DNA from: Egibacteraceae bacterium
Lineage (GTDB): Bacteria; Actinomycetota; Nitriliruptoria; Euzebyales; Egibacteraceae
Direction: 5' to 3'
Assembly (NCBI GenBank): GCA_030447925.1
Contig: JAUJNX010000006.1
Location: forward strand, 83,820 to 147,819
DNA: 64,000 bases
Shown here in pieces: positions 25,351-34,834 of the stretch (position 1 is its first letter; each line of letters opens with the position of its first letter). The position numbers and the translations under genes were made by a program. The notes beneath the pieces were generated by a model, which ran no database searches, was not told where the DNA came from, and saw nothing but the letters and a program-made list of their open reading frames with translations.

Positions 25351-27720
25351 CTAGCCGACGGGCACGCGCGCGCGGTCGCCCTCGCGCCGGCGGACGCCCA
25401 GCCGGGTGCGCACGGCCGACCGCAGCCGGGCCGACGCCGCCCGGGCGCGCACGGCCACCAGGCGTGACCGGCTCAGCCCCGCCGTCAGCTCCGCGTCGAG
25501 CACGCCCGCGGCGGCCTCGGCGACCTGGGCCGCCCCCTCGGGCAGGGTGCGCGCCCAGCGCGCCTGGCCCACCCGGCGGGCGAGCAGCTCGGCGGCGGTG
25601 ACCGCGCGCCCGGGCGGACCGTCCTGGCGCGACCGGACCAGGCGCGCCAGGTACTCCCCGTCGGTCTCGCTGCCCGCCGCGGGCAGCCCCAGCCCGGCGC
25701 CCAGCCAGCCGACGCGGTCGCGCGCGGCGAGCACGCGCTCCAGGGGCGCGCCGTCGGGCTGGGTCCGCCGGCGCAGCACCAGCAGCCCGCCCGCCAGCAC
25801 GGTCGCGACGGAGGCGGCGATCCCCGCCGCCGCCCACGGGCTCGCACCGTCACCGCCCGCGACGGGGGGCGCGGGCGCGGGCAGCGGGGGCGCCGCGACC
25901 CGGTCCTGGCCCGACAGCAGGTCGTCCTCCGGGCTGTCGGGAGCGGGCGCCGCCACCTGGTCGCGGGTGCGCTCCTGCTCCACCGTGGCCGCAGGGGTGA
26001 GGTTGGCGGCGCTGGGGACCAGCACGTTGCCGTCGGACCGCGGGGTCGGCTCGAAGGCCAGCCAGCCGTAGGACCCGAACTGCACCTCGACCCAGGCGTG
26101 GGCGTTGGCCAGCGACACCTCGTAGGCGGTGGTCTCGCCGCGGGCCGCCGCGGCCGGGTCCACCGGCGTGCCGGGCGTGAAGCCGACGGCGACGCGGGCC
26201 GGGATGCCCAGGGTCCGCAGCATCGCCGCCATGGTCCCCGCGTACTGCTCGCAGTAGCCCGTCCGCGTCTCCAGGAAGCGCGCCATCGCGCTGCCGGAGT
26301 GGCTGGCGGGCACCTCCAGCGAGTAGTTCCACGACTGCAGCTCATCCTGGATGGCCAGCGCCTGCTCCATCGGCGTGGTCGCCCCCGCGCGCTGGACGAT
26401 GTCGCGGGCCGTCTGGGCGACCTGCGGCGGCAGGGACGCGGGCACCGCGACCAGCGCCGGGTCCGGCGGCCGGGACGCCGCCTCCAGCGCCGCGGGCGGC
26501 TCGGTGGACAGGACGGCCTCGGCGACGAAGCGGTCGCCGGGCTGCATGCCCTCGCCGCGGGCCGTGAAGGCGCCCAGCCGGTCGTCGTAGCGCAGGTCCG
26601 CGGTGCTGTCGGTCACCCGCGCGGTGGGGTAGGGGAACGGCACGAACACCCCGTCGAGGTCCAGCACGTCGACGGCGACCTGGATCTGCTCGAAGGTGCC
26701 CGCCGGCAGCGGCAGCCGCCCGCCGGCGTCGCCGCCGCGGATGCTGTCGCTGGTCCACTCCTCGCGGTCGCCGTCGTAGACGTCCAGCGCGGTGATGCGC
26801 GTGTACACGGGCCGCGGCGTGGTCACGCGCAGGACCGGCCCGGTGTCGCCCGCCACGAGCCGCTGCTGGATGCCCACGATCGGGTTGGTGGTCAGCGTCG
26901 TGCCGCCGAGGCCGCGCAGCTCGTACCAGGGCCCCTGGTCGTAGCCCGGCAGCGAGCCCGACAGCAGCGTGCCGGCGACGATCGCGACGGCGGTCAGCGC
27001 GCTGCCGGCGGGTGCCAGCGGGTTGCGCTTGCCGCGCAGCCCGGCGGGGTCGGAGGGGGAGACCCAGCGGCCCCAGCGCTCCACGTCGCTGCCGGCGTGG
27101 GCGAGCAGCAGCCCGGCGGCGGCGGCGAGGAACGGCACGGCCCACACCCAGGCGCTGGTGCCGGGCGGGGCCAGCGCCAGCGGCACCGTCCACATCACCA
27201 GGGCGAGCACGGCCGCCGCGATCGGGGCGGCCAGCCAGAACACCAGCCCGTCCACCGCGTGGGTCACGGCCCAGACGCCGGTGACGGCCAGCAGGAGCAG
27301 CCCGGGCTCGGGGAAGGCGGGGGCGGGGCGCACCTGGATGAGCTCCAGGCCGTACAGCCACAGGTCCCGCCCGGCCGACAGGCTCTCGAAGGTCGGGACC
27401 AGGCCCAGCAGGAGGGTGTCGGGCAGGAACACCAGCCCGACGAACAGGGCCCAGGCGAGCACCTGTGCGGCCAGGGTCGACAGCGGCCCGAAGCCGAGCC
27501 GCCGGCAGCCGGCGTCGACCAGCAGCGCCGCCACCGCGGCGCCCAGGATCGGCAGCAGCGCGTCGAAGCCGACGAAGACGCGCGCCAGGGGCAGGCAGGC
27601 GGACAGGACCAGCGCGCAGACGGCGACCAGGAGGGTGCCCTCGCGCGGCCCCACCCGCGGCGCCGCGACGGCGAGGGCCGCCGCCGGGGCGGGGCGATCG
27701 GTGGTGAGGCTGGTGCTCAT
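25351..27720 (-). CDS. Membrane-anchored transglutaminase-like protein (TgpA type)
   Basis: 789 residues from an ATG at 27720. The N-terminal third has at least six hydrophobic segments. An extracytoplasmic transglutaminase core follows near residues 460-560: the catalytic Cys in RTGYCEQYAGTMAAMLR, the His in LANAHAWVEV, and an acidic residue in AFEPTPR. Near residue 640 there is a final membrane helix (WAAAGIAASVATVLAGGLLVL) and a cytoplasmic tail. moxR, DUF58 and TgpA form a common operon implicated in cell-envelope or stress functions. Its stop codon TAG lies inside the CTAG duplicated by the IS insertion. Confidence 0.9.
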   Translation of the reverse strand: MSTSLTTDRPAPAAALAVAAPRVGPREGTLLVAVCALVLSACLPLARVFVGFDALLPILGAAVAALLVDAGCRRLGFGPLSTLAAQVLAWALFVGLVFLPDTLLLGLVPTFESLSAGRDLWLYGLELIQVRPAPAFPEPGLLLLAVTGVWAVTHAVDGLVFWLAAPIAAAVLALVMWTVPLALAPPGTSAWVWAVPFLAAAAGLLLAHAGSDVERWGRWVSPSDPAGLRGKRNPLAPAGSALTAVAIVAGTLLSGSLPGYDQGPWYELRGLGGTTLTTNPIVGIQQRLVAGDTGPVLRVTTPRPVYTRITALDVYDGDREEWTSDSIRGGDAGGRLPLPAGTFEQIQVAVDVLDLDGVFVPFPYPTARVTDSTADLRYDDRLGAFTARGEGMQPGDRFVAEAVLSTEPPAALEAASRPPDPALVAVPASLPPQVAQTARDIVQRAGATTPMEQALAIQDELQSWNYSLEVPASHSGSAMARFLETRTGYCEQYAGTMAAMLRTLGIPARVAVGFTPGTPVDPAAAARGETTAYEVSLANAHAWVEVQFGSYGWLAFEPTPRSDGNVLVPSAANLTPAATVEQERTRDQVAAPAPDSPEDDLLSGQDRVAAPPLPAPAPPVAGGDGASPWAAAGIAASVATVLAGGLLVLRRRTQPDGAPLERVLAARDRVGWLGAGLGLPAAGSETDGEYLARLVRSRQDGPPGRAVTAAELLARRVGQARWARTLPEGAAQVAEAAAGVLDAELTAGLSRSRLVAVRARAASARLRSAVRTRLGVRRREGDRARVPVG

Positions 27721-27785
27721 GCCCGCACCTCGGACGCCGGGCGGCTCGCGTGCGACCATTCCGGGCCTCGCCCTGCAGTGCTCAT
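27717..27785 (-). repeat. 65-bp coupling repeat (MIRU-like), copy between DUF58 and transglutaminase genes
   Basis: A 22-codon mini-ORF, ATG at 27785 to TGA at 27717. Its ATGA overlaps the DUF58 stop, and its own stop overlaps the transglutaminase ATG, so coupling is kept across 65 bp. It is related to the tandem pair at 36511-36644: shared residues are M-S-x-A-G-R-x-P-E and SRPASEV, and the DNA shares GCAGGGCGA, GCCC, GAGCCGCCCGGCGTC and GAGGTGC. The GAGGTGC near its end could serve as ribosome site for the downstream gene. Confidence 0.8.
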
Positions 27786-29035
27786 GGGGTCGCCTCCGCG
27801 GTGGGACGGGGGGTGCGCCGGCGCCGGCCCGTGAGGGCCGGCCACGCCTGGACGAGGGGTTCGTGGACACCGACGACGGTCGCGCGCCAGCCGGCGGCCA
27901 CGAGCAGCCGGGCCAGGGCGGCGGACTGCGCGGCGGACGCCCGGCGGGCGGGGTCCGCGGTCACCAGCGCGATGCGGTCGGGGTGGTTGCGCCCGGCCTG
28001 GACCAGGGCGCGCACGTCGGGGGAGGCGCCCAGGTCGTCGCCGCCCGGCGGCGGCGCCAGCACGGCGCACAGCAGGCCCTCGCCGCCCGCCCCGCGCAGC
28101 GCACCGAGCGCGGGCGCCAGGTGCTGGTGGCGCGACGGCCGCAGCTCGGCGAGGCGGTCCAGTAGGACGCCCCAGGGCTCGGCCTGGGGCAGCCGGCCCG
28201 TCTCCTCGGTGACCAGGCGCAGGGCGTACCCGCGCTCGGCCAGGGCCAGCAGGACGCTGGCGGCCATCGACACGGCCTTCTCCAGCGTCGAGTCGGGGCC
28301 GGACCCCACGTGCGCGGACGCCCGCGCGTCGAGCAGCACGACCGCCTGGGCCTCCCAGGGGCGCTCCTGCTGGCGGACCATGAGCGTCTGGCGGTGGGCG
28401 GTGGACGGCCAGTGCACCAGGCGCAGGTCGTCGCCCTGCACGTACTCGCGCATGGTGTAGAAGTCCTCGCCGGCGGCGAACAGGCGGCGCGCGTCGCTGG
28501 ACCCCGTGCCGCGGTGGCTGCCGTTGCCCAGCCCGTCGGCCAGGCGCTCGACGCGCGGGTAGACCAGCACCTGGCTGGTCGTGGTGTAGCGGCGCACGCG
28601 CTCGGCGAGGCCGAAGGGGTCGCGGACGCGCAGGGTCACGGGCCCGATCTGGTAGCGCCCGCGGACGGTGCCCGTCACCGCGTAGCGCACCGCGACGGTC
28701 TCCGACGGCCCCAGGCCGGGGACGACGAAGCGCGGCGGGTCGGCCAGGCTGGGGTGGCAGGCGTCCTCGACGAGCAGGAGCGTGGCGGGCCAGCGCGACT
28801 CGTTGCGGAGCTCCACCGCGGCGGTCTCCCGCCCGCCGACCAGGAGCCGGTCGGTCGACACGCTTCGCCGCGCCGCCACCGAGGCCGACGAGAAGCGCGT
28901 CGCCAGCGCGGCGACCACGACCAGCGCCGCCGCCGCGGCGCCCACGACGTACAGCTCGGGCACGCCGATGACGCGCCCGACCAGGACGATGAGCACCGCG
29001 CCGGCCAGGACCGCGCCCCCGCGCGTGGTCACCAC
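27782..29035 (-). CDS. DUF58 protein (von Willebrand-like)
   Basis: 417 residues from a GTG at 29035. Two N-terminal membrane segments (AVLAGAVLIVLVGRVIGVP, LYVVGAAAAALVVVAALA) are followed by a beta-rich region, then the DUF58 signature with EYVQGDDLRLVHWPSTAHRQTLMVRQQE. After that comes a region resembling a VWA fold with VVLLDARASAH in the place of DxSxS; the MIDAS is incomplete, as usual in the family. It lies between moxR and the transglutaminase in a three-gene operon. The MoxR ATPase presumably acts on this protein or its partner. Confidence 0.9.
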   Translation of the reverse strand: MVTTRGGAVLAGAVLIVLVGRVIGVPELYVVGAAAAALVVVAALATRFSSASVAARRSVSTDRLLVGGRETAAVELRNESRWPATLLLVEDACHPSLADPPRFVVPGLGPSETVAVRYAVTGTVRGRYQIGPVTLRVRDPFGLAERVRRYTTTSQVLVYPRVERLADGLGNGSHRGTGSSDARRLFAAGEDFYTMREYVQGDDLRLVHWPSTAHRQTLMVRQQERPWEAQAVVLLDARASAHVGSGPDSTLEKAVSMAASVLLALAERGYALRLVTEETGRLPQAEPWGVLLDRLAELRPSRHQHLAPALGALRGAGGEGLLCAVLAPPPGGDDLGASPDVRALVQAGRNHPDRIALVTADPARRASAAQSAALARLLVAAGWRATVVGVHEPLVQAWPALTGRRRRTPRPTAEATP

Positions 29036-29047
29036 GGCGCGGTCCCG

Positions 29048-30025
29048 TCAGGCACGGGAGCGCCCGGGGATGGGCACCGACGCGATGACCTCGTCGAGGA
29101 TGGCGGCCGCGCTGCGCGTCCCCAGCTGCGCGTCGGGGGCCATGATCAGCCGGTGGGCCAGCACCGGCTGGACGAGGGCCTTGACGTCGTCGGGGATGGC
29201 GTAGTCCCGGCCGCTGGTCGCCGCCGCCACGCGCGCGGCGCGCAGCAGGGCCAGCGACGCCCGCGGCGACGCGCCCAGCTCCACCGCCGCATGGTGGCGG
29301 GTGGCGCGCACCAGCTCGACGATGTAGCGGCGCAGCGGGTCGGCGACGTGCACCTCCCGGCACGCCTCGATCATCGCCGCGATCTCCTTGGCGTCGGTCA
29401 CCGGGTCCAGCTGGGCGACGCGGTCGCCGCGGCCGTGGACGTCCAGGACCTCCAGCTCCGCCTCCAGGGACGGGTAGCCGATCGACAGGCGCATGAGGAA
29501 GCGGTCGCGCTGGGCCTCCGGGAGCGGGTAGGTGCCCTCCAGCTCCACCGGGTTCTGGGTGGCGATGACCATGAAGGGGATGTCCAGCTCGTAGGTCGTC
29601 CCGTCGACGGTGACGGTGCGCTCCTCCATCGACTCCAGGAGGGCGGACTGGGTCTTGGGGCCGGCGCGGTTGATCTCGTCGCCCAGCACGATGTTGGCGA
29701 ACACCGCGCCCGGCTTGAAGTCGAAGTCGCCGTGCTCCTGGTTGTAGACGGTGACGCCGGTGATGTCGCTGGGCAGCAGGTCCGGGGTGAACTGCACCCG
29801 GCGGACGCTGCAGTCGATGGAGCGCGCGATCGCCTTGGCGAGCAGGGTCTTGCCGACGCCCGGGACGTCCTCGAGCAGGAGGTGGCCCTCGGCGAGCAGC
29901 GCCACGAGGGACAGCCGGACGACCTCCGGTTTGCCCTCGACGACGGTCGCGACGTTGCGCTCGATGCGCTCGAACCCGGCGGCGATCTCCGCCACGTCGT
30001 CCAGCGTGTGACGCCTGGTCGCCAC
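29048..30025 (-). CDS. MoxR-family AAA+ ATPase
   Basis: 325 residues from a GTG at 30025. Walker A LEDVPGVGKTLLAKAIA, Walker B IVLGDEINRAGPKTQSALLE, sensor 1 FMVIATQNPVELEGTYPLPEA, then the arginine-finger region RDRFLMRLSIGYP and the C-terminal helical lid. MoxR proteins are chaperone-like ATPases for metal insertion or complex assembly, typically with VWA partners; the DUF58 gene follows it closely. First gene of the operon, divergent from the peptide transporter operon across about 140 bp. Confidence 0.93.
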   Translation of the reverse strand: MATRRHTLDDVAEIAAGFERIERNVATVVEGKPEVVRLSLVALLAEGHLLLEDVPGVGKTLLAKAIARSIDCSVRRVQFTPDLLPSDITGVTVYNQEHGDFDFKPGAVFANIVLGDEINRAGPKTQSALLESMEERTVTVDGTTYELDIPFMVIATQNPVELEGTYPLPEAQRDRFLMRLSIGYPSLEAELEVLDVHGRGDRVAQLDPVTDAKEIAAMIEACREVHVADPLRRYIVELVRATRHHAAVELGASPRASLALLRAARVAAATSGRDYAIPDDVKALVQPVLAHRLIMAPDAQLGTRSAAAILDEVIASVPIPGRSRA

Positions 30026-30070
30026 CCAACCCCCAACTTGTTGCGAACGGGCCTCCGAGTCTAGTGCGTG

Positions 30071-30098
30071 CCGCGGTGGCCGCTGGCTCCCACCGCGG
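30071..30098. promoter_or_regulatory. Spaced inverted repeat between moxR and the transporter operon
   Basis: CCGCGGTGG at 30071-30079 is a perfect 9-bp inverted match of CCACCGCGG at 30090-30098, spacer 10 nt, in the divergent intergenic region. It could be an operator for either operon or an RNA hairpin. TAGACT at 30111-30116 is a -10 candidate for the right-hand operon. Confidence 0.35.
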
Positions 30099-30163
30099 TA
30101 GGAGGTTGGGTAGACTTCCGCGATCGCCCGGGGATGCGCCCGGGCTCGAACGGGGGAACTGCG

Positions 30164-31870
30164 GTGAAGCTCAGGCTCTTGGCGCTCCTGGCAGTGCTGG
30201 CACTGCTCGCCGCCGCCTGCTCCGGCGGCGGTGGCGGTGGGGACACGGACGCGGACGCGGGGGCCGACGCGGGCGCGGGTGATGAGGCGGCCGAGGGCGA
30301 GGGCGAGACGTTCGTCTTCGGCACGTCGGCCGACCCGGTCGTGCTCGACGGCGCGCTGGTCAGCGACGGCGAGTCCCTGCGCGCCATCGACCAGATGTTC
30401 GAGGGCCTGGTCACCCTGGCGCCGGGGTCGACGGAGGTCGAGCCCGGACTGGCCACGGAGTGGGAGCCCAACGAGGACGGCACCGCCTACACCTTCCAGC
30501 TGCGCGAGGGCGTGACCTTCCACGACGGCGAGCCGTTCAACGCCGAGGCCGTCTGCGCCAACTTCGACCGCTGGTACAACTTCGACGGCTCGTTCCAGAA
30601 CCCCGACGCCACCTACTACTGGCAGACGGTGTTCGGCGGGTTCGCCGAGAACGACCCGGAGGTCAACCCCGACCTCGGCGAGTCGCTGTACGAGTCCTGC
30701 ACGGTGGAGGGCGACACCGAGGTCACCATCAACCTGACCCGGCCGTCGGCCTCGTTCATCCCCGCCCTCGCGCTCACCAACTTCACCATCGCCAGCCCCA
30801 CCGCGCTGGAGGAGTACGGCGCGGACGAGGGCGAGGTCAACGAGGACGGCGTGTTCGTGCCCACCGGCACGTACGGCACGGAGCACCCCACCGGCACCGG
30901 GCCCTTCCGCTTCGTGGAGTGGCAGGTCGGCGAGCGCCTCGTCATGGAGCGCAACCCCGACTACTGGGGCGAGTTCCCCGGCAACATCTCGACGCTGATC
31001 TTCCAGCCGGTGGCCGACAACGCCGCCCGGCTGCAGGCGCTGCAGAGCGGCGAGATCAGCGGCTACGACCTGGTCGAGCCCGTCGACTTCTCGACCATCG
31101 ACGGCGACGACCAGCTCCAGCTCCTGCGCCGGCCCGCCTTCAACGTCGCCTACCTGGGCTTCAACCAGGCCAACCCGGCCCTGGCCGACCTCAACGTCCG
31201 CCAGGCCATCGCCCACGCGATCGACCGCGAGGCGATCGTCGAGGGCTTCTACGAGGGCACGGGCGTCGTCGCCACGCAGTTCATGCCGCCGGAGGTCTTC
31301 GGCTACTCCGACGACGTGCCCACCTACGACTACGACCCGGAGCGCGCCCGCGAGCTGCTCGCCGAGTACGGCCAGCCGGTCTCGCTGCGCTTCGCCTACC
31401 CGACCGACGTGACCCGGCCGTACCTGCCGGACCCCCAGGCGGTCTTCGAGGCCATGGTCTCGGACCTGGAGGAGGTCGGCTTCACCATCGAGCCGCTGTC
31501 GGCCCCCTGGTCGCCGGACTACCTCGGCGCGGTCCAGACCGGCCAGTACGACCTGTACCTGCTGGGCTGGACCGGTGACATCGGTGACCCCGACAACTTC
31601 GTAGGGACGTTCTTCCAGACGCCCCAGGCGCAGTGGGGCTTCGACAACCCGGAGCTGTTCGCCGCCCTGGACGAGGCCGAGGCGGAGACCGACGAGGACG
31701 CGCGCACCGCGGCCTACGAGGAGATCAACGTCCAGATCATGGAGTTCCTCCCCGGCCTGCCGTTCGCCCACTCCGAGCCCGCGCTCGGGTTCCGCGCGGA
31801 CGTGGAGGGCTACGTGCCCAGCCCGGTGACCCTGGAGCAGTTCTCCTCGGTCACCGCCGGCGGGGCGTAG
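30164..31870 (+). CDS. Peptide-type ABC transporter substrate-binding lipoprotein
   Basis: 568 residues from a GTG at 30164 after CGGGGGAA. Signal peptide with lipobox LLAAAC, then a Gly-rich linker and an acidic stretch. The SBP family 5 signature is visible (EPGLATEWEPNEDGTAYTFQLREGVTFHDGEPFNAE) with the usual later motifs (ARLQALQSGEIS, YDYDPERARELL). It binds peptides, nickel-chelates or other solutes outside the membrane and delivers them to the two permeases encoded next. The linker of Gly/Asp/Ala repeats is long. Substrate cannot be decided by eye. Confidence 0.92.
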   Translation: MKLRLLALLAVLALLAAACSGGGGGGDTDADAGADAGAGDEAAEGEGETFVFGTSADPVVLDGALVSDGESLRAIDQMFEGLVTLAPGSTEVEPGLATEWEPNEDGTAYTFQLREGVTFHDGEPFNAEAVCANFDRWYNFDGSFQNPDATYYWQTVFGGFAENDPEVNPDLGESLYESCTVEGDTEVTINLTRPSASFIPALALTNFTIASPTALEEYGADEGEVNEDGVFVPTGTYGTEHPTGTGPFRFVEWQVGERLVMERNPDYWGEFPGNISTLIFQPVADNAARLQALQSGEISGYDLVEPVDFSTIDGDDQLQLLRRPAFNVAYLGFNQANPALADLNVRQAIAHAIDREAIVEGFYEGTGVVATQFMPPEVFGYSDDVPTYDYDPERARELLAEYGQPVSLRFAYPTDVTRPYLPDPQAVFEAMVSDLEEVGFTIEPLSAPWSPDYLGAVQTGQYDLYLLGWTGDIGDPDNFVGTFFQTPQAQWGFDNPELFAALDEAEAETDEDARTAAYEEINVQIMEFLPGLPFAHSEPALGFRADVEGYVPSPVTLEQFSSVTAGGA

Positions 31871-31884
31871 GAGGGGGGCGGGCG

Positions 31885-32889
31885 ATGCTCCCCTACATCG
31901 CCCGCCGGCTCGCCCTGGTCGTCCCGGTCCTGTTCGTCACCAGCCTCGTGGTGTTCCTGTTCGTCCGGGCCCTGCCCGGCGGGCCGGCGATCGCGCTGCT
32001 GGGGGAGCGCGCGACGCCCGAGGCGATCGCGGCCTTCGAGCGGGCGCAGGGCCTGGACCGGCCCCTGTACGCGCAGTACGGGAGCTACCTGCGCAACGTC
32101 CTGAGCGGCGACCTGGGCGTCTCGACGCGCAGCCGGCAGCCGGTGGCCGAGGAGCTGCTCCAGCGCTTCCCGGCCACCGTCGAGCTGACACTGGCGGCCA
32201 TCCTGATCGCGGTCCTGGTCGGGGTGCCGCTGGGGTTCGTGGCGGCGAAGCGCTACCAGGGCCCGCTGGACCAGGCGAGCCTGGTGGGGTCGCTGATCGG
32301 CATCAGCTTCCCGGTCTTCTTCCTCGGCCTGCTGCTGAAGTACGTGTTCGCGATCCGGCTGGACTGGTTCCCGACCACGGGGCGCTACGACATCACCAGC
32401 TCGCTGGACACGCGCACGAACTTCCTCGTCCTCGACGCGCTGCTGGCCGGCGACGGCGCGGCGCTCGCCGACGTGCTGCTCCACCTGGTGCTGCCGGCCG
32501 TCGCGCTGGCCACCATCCCGCTGGCGATCATCGCCCGCATCACCCGGGCCGCGACGCTGGACGTGCTCGACGAGGACTACGTGCGCACCGCGCGGGCCAA
32601 GGGCCTGCGCGGTGCGATCGTGGACCGGCGCCACGTGTTCGCCAACGCGCTGCTGCCGGTGGTCACCGTGGTCGGCCTGCAGACCGGCCTCCTGCTCACC
32701 GGCGCGGTGCTGACCGAGACCGTGTTCTCCTGGAACGGGGTCGGCTCCTGGATCGTGGAGGCGATCAGCTACCGCGACTACGCGGTGCTCCAGGGCGGCA
32801 TCCTGTTCTTCGTCCTGGTGGTGGTCCTGGTCAACCTGCTGGTGGACATCTCCTACGCGTTCCTGAACCCGAGGATCCGCTTCCGATGA
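31885..32889 (+). CDS. ABC transporter permease (DppB type)
   Basis: 334 residues from an ATG at 31885, 14 bp after the binding-protein gene, with GGAGGGGGGCG upstream. Six hydrophobic segments, the DppB-type N-terminus (YIARRLALVVPVLFVTSLVVF), and the inner-membrane EAA loop ATLDVLDEDYVRTARAKGL, which contacts the ATPases. One of the two transmembrane subunits of a peptide or nickel importer. Its stop overlaps the next gene (ATGA). Confidence 0.93.
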   Translation: MLPYIARRLALVVPVLFVTSLVVFLFVRALPGGPAIALLGERATPEAIAAFERAQGLDRPLYAQYGSYLRNVLSGDLGVSTRSRQPVAEELLQRFPATVELTLAAILIAVLVGVPLGFVAAKRYQGPLDQASLVGSLIGISFPVFFLGLLLKYVFAIRLDWFPTTGRYDITSSLDTRTNFLVLDALLAGDGAALADVLLHLVLPAVALATIPLAIIARITRAATLDVLDEDYVRTARAKGLRGAIVDRRHVFANALLPVVTVVGLQTGLLLTGAVLTETVFSWNGVGSWIVEAISYRDYAVLQGGILFFVLVVVLVNLLVDISYAFLNPRIRFR

Positions 32890-33782
32890 GCATCGCCCAG
32901 GCCGAGGCGACCGAGCTGGCGATCGAGCGCCCGGTCAGCCTGTCGCGCACCGCGCTGGTCCGGCTGCGCCGCAACCCGGCCGCGATCGCCGGCGCGGTGA
33001 TCGTGGGGCTGTTCCTGCTCATGGCCGTGGCGGCGCCGCTGATCGCGCCGTACGGGCCCAACGAGTCCGTCGGCGGGCTGGCCTCCACGCCGCCGGGGCC
33101 CAGCGCGCAGTTCTGGTTCGGCCTGGACGAGCAGGGCCGCGACCTGTTCAGCCGGATCGTGTTCGGGGCCCGCCTGTCGCTGCTCGTGGGCTTCGTGGCG
33201 GTCCTGGTCGGGCTGTCGCTGGGGCTGCTGCTCGGCGCGCTCGCGGGCTGGACCGGCGGGCGGACCGACGCTCTGGTGATGCGGTCCATGGACCTCGTCC
33301 TGGCGATCCCGCCGTTCCTGCTCGCGGTCGGGATCGTGACCCTGCTGGGTCCCGGGGTCCTGCAGGTCATGGTCGCGATCGGCCTGGTGACGGTGCCGCA
33401 GTTCGCCCGCCTCCTGCGCGGGTCGGTGCTCGCCCAGAAGGAGAGCGACTACGTGCTGGCGGGCCGCGCGATCGGGGTGCCGAGCTGGCGGCTGCTGCTC
33501 AGCCACGTGCTGCCCAACGCGATCGGGCCGGTGATCGTGCTGGCCACGCTGACCATGGCGACCGCGATCATCGAGGTCGCGGCCCTGTCGTTCATCGGCC
33601 TGGGCCCGGCGGACCCCTCACTGCCGGAATGGGGCCGCATGCTGGCGGAGAACGCGAGCCGCCTGCAGAACGCCGTCCACCTGGTGCTGTTCCCCGGGTT
33701 CGCGGTCGTCCTGCTGGTGCTCGGCATCAACCTGGTCGGCGACGGCCTGCGCGAGGCCCTCGACCCGAAGCTCGGCCGGTGA
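32886..33782 (+). CDS. ABC transporter permease (DppC type)
   Basis: 298 residues, ATGA overlap. N-terminal cytoplasmic region with [18 protein letters not shown] (OppC-like N-terminal domain), one anchor, an extracytoplasmic part with [19 protein letters not shown], then the permease core with the EAA loop [20 protein letters not shown] and a final [22 protein letters not shown]. Second transmembrane subunit of the same importer. Its GTGA overlap with the first ATPase gene shows translational coupling. Confidence 0.93.
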   Translation: MSIAQAEATELAIERPVSLSRTALVRLRRNPAAIAGAVIVGLFLLMAVAAPLIAPYGPNESVGGLASTPPGPSAQFWFGLDEQGRDLFSRIVFGARLSLLVGFVAVLVGLSLGLLLGALAGWTGGRTDALVMRSMDLVLAIPPFLLAVGIVTLLGPGVLQVMVAIGLVTVPQFARLLRGSVLAQKESDYVLAGRAIGVPSWRLLLSHVLPNAIGPVIVLATLTMATAIIEVAALSFIGLGPADPSLPEWGRMLAENASRLQNAVHLVLFPGFAVVLLVLGINLVGDGLREALDPKLGR

Positions 33783-34834
33783 GCAGCGCGGCCTGGACCG
33801 CCTGGGAGGGCGCCGACCCGGTGCGACCGCCGGCGGGACCCCTGCTGTCGGTGCGCGACCTCCAGGTCCGCTTCGTCACCCGGGACCGGACCGTGCACGC
33901 GGTCAACGGGGTGTCGTTCGACCTCGACGCGGGCCAGACGCTGGGCCTGGTGGGGGAGTCGGGGTCGGGCAAGAGCGTGACCTCCCTGGCCCTGCTGGGG
34001 CTGCTGCCGCGGCGGACCGCCCAGATCCCCGCCGGGGAGGTCCGCTTCGCCGACGAGGACCTGCTCCACGCCCCCGAGTCGCGCCTGCGCCAGGTCCGCG
34101 GCAACGACGTCGCGATGGTCTTCCAGGACCCGATGACGTCGCTCAACCCGGTGCTGACCGTGGGGCGCCAGCTGACCGAGACCCTGCGGACCCACCTGGC
34201 GATGGACAAGCAGCAGGCGCGCGACGCGGCCGCCGACCTGCTCGACCGGGTCGGGATCCCCGACCCGCGCCGGCGGCTGCGGGAGTACCCCCACCAGTTC
34301 TCCGGCGGCATGCGCCAGCGGGTCATGATCGCCATGGCGATCGCCTGCCGGCCGCGGGTGCTGATCGCCGACGAGCCGACCACCGCCCTGGACGTGACCA
34401 TCCAGGCCCAGATCCTGGAGCTGCTGCGCGGGCTGGTGGAGACCGAGCGCATGGGCCTGCTGCTCATCACCCACGACCTCGGCGTCGTGGCAGGGGTCTG
34501 CGAGCGCACCGCGGTCATGTACGCGGGGCGGATCGTCGAGACGGGGCCGACCGCGGACCTGTTCGCGCGGCCGCGCCACCCCTACACCCTGGGCCTGCTG
34601 CGCAGCGTCCCGCGGCTCGACGCCGGCAGCGACCTCCCGCTCGCGCCGATCCCCGGGTCCCCCCGCGACCTGACCGACGCCCCCTCGGCCTGCGCGTTCG
34701 CGCCGCGCTGCGCGTACGCCACCGACGAGTCCCGCGAGCGCCTGCCGGTCCTGACCCCCGTGGACGGCGACCGCGACCACCTCGTCGCCTGCTGGAACCC
34801 GGTCAGCGACGCCCAGCGGGTGAGCAGCGCGTGA
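33779..34834 (+). CDS. ABC transporter ATP-binding protein (DppD type)
   Basis: 351 residues from a GTG at 33779. Walker [10 protein letters not shown]-loop [12 protein letters not shown], signature SGGMRQR, Walker [10 protein letters not shown]-loop LITHDL. After the ATPase core comes the oligopeptide-type C-terminal domain with [12 protein letters not shown], and a Cys motif (ACAFAPRC, later CW), as expected for iron-sulphur-like Cys clusters seen in DppD. Overlaps both neighbours by 4 nt. Confidence 0.93.
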   Translation: MSSAAWTAWEGADPVRPPAGPLLSVRDLQVRFVTRDRTVHAVNGVSFDLDAGQTLGLVGESGSGKSVTSLALLGLLPRRTAQIPAGEVRFADEDLLHAPESRLRQVRGNDVAMVFQDPMTSLNPVLTVGRQLTETLRTHLAMDKQQARDAAADLLDRVGIPDPRRRLREYPHQFSGGMRQRVMIAMAIACRPRVLIADEPTTALDVTIQAQILELLRGLVETERMGLLLITHDLGVVAGVCERTAVMYAGRIVETGPTADLFARPRHPYTLGLLRSVPRLDAGSDLPLAPIPGSPRDLTDAPSACAFAPRCAYATDESRERLPVLTPVDGDRDHLVACWNPVSDAQRVSSA

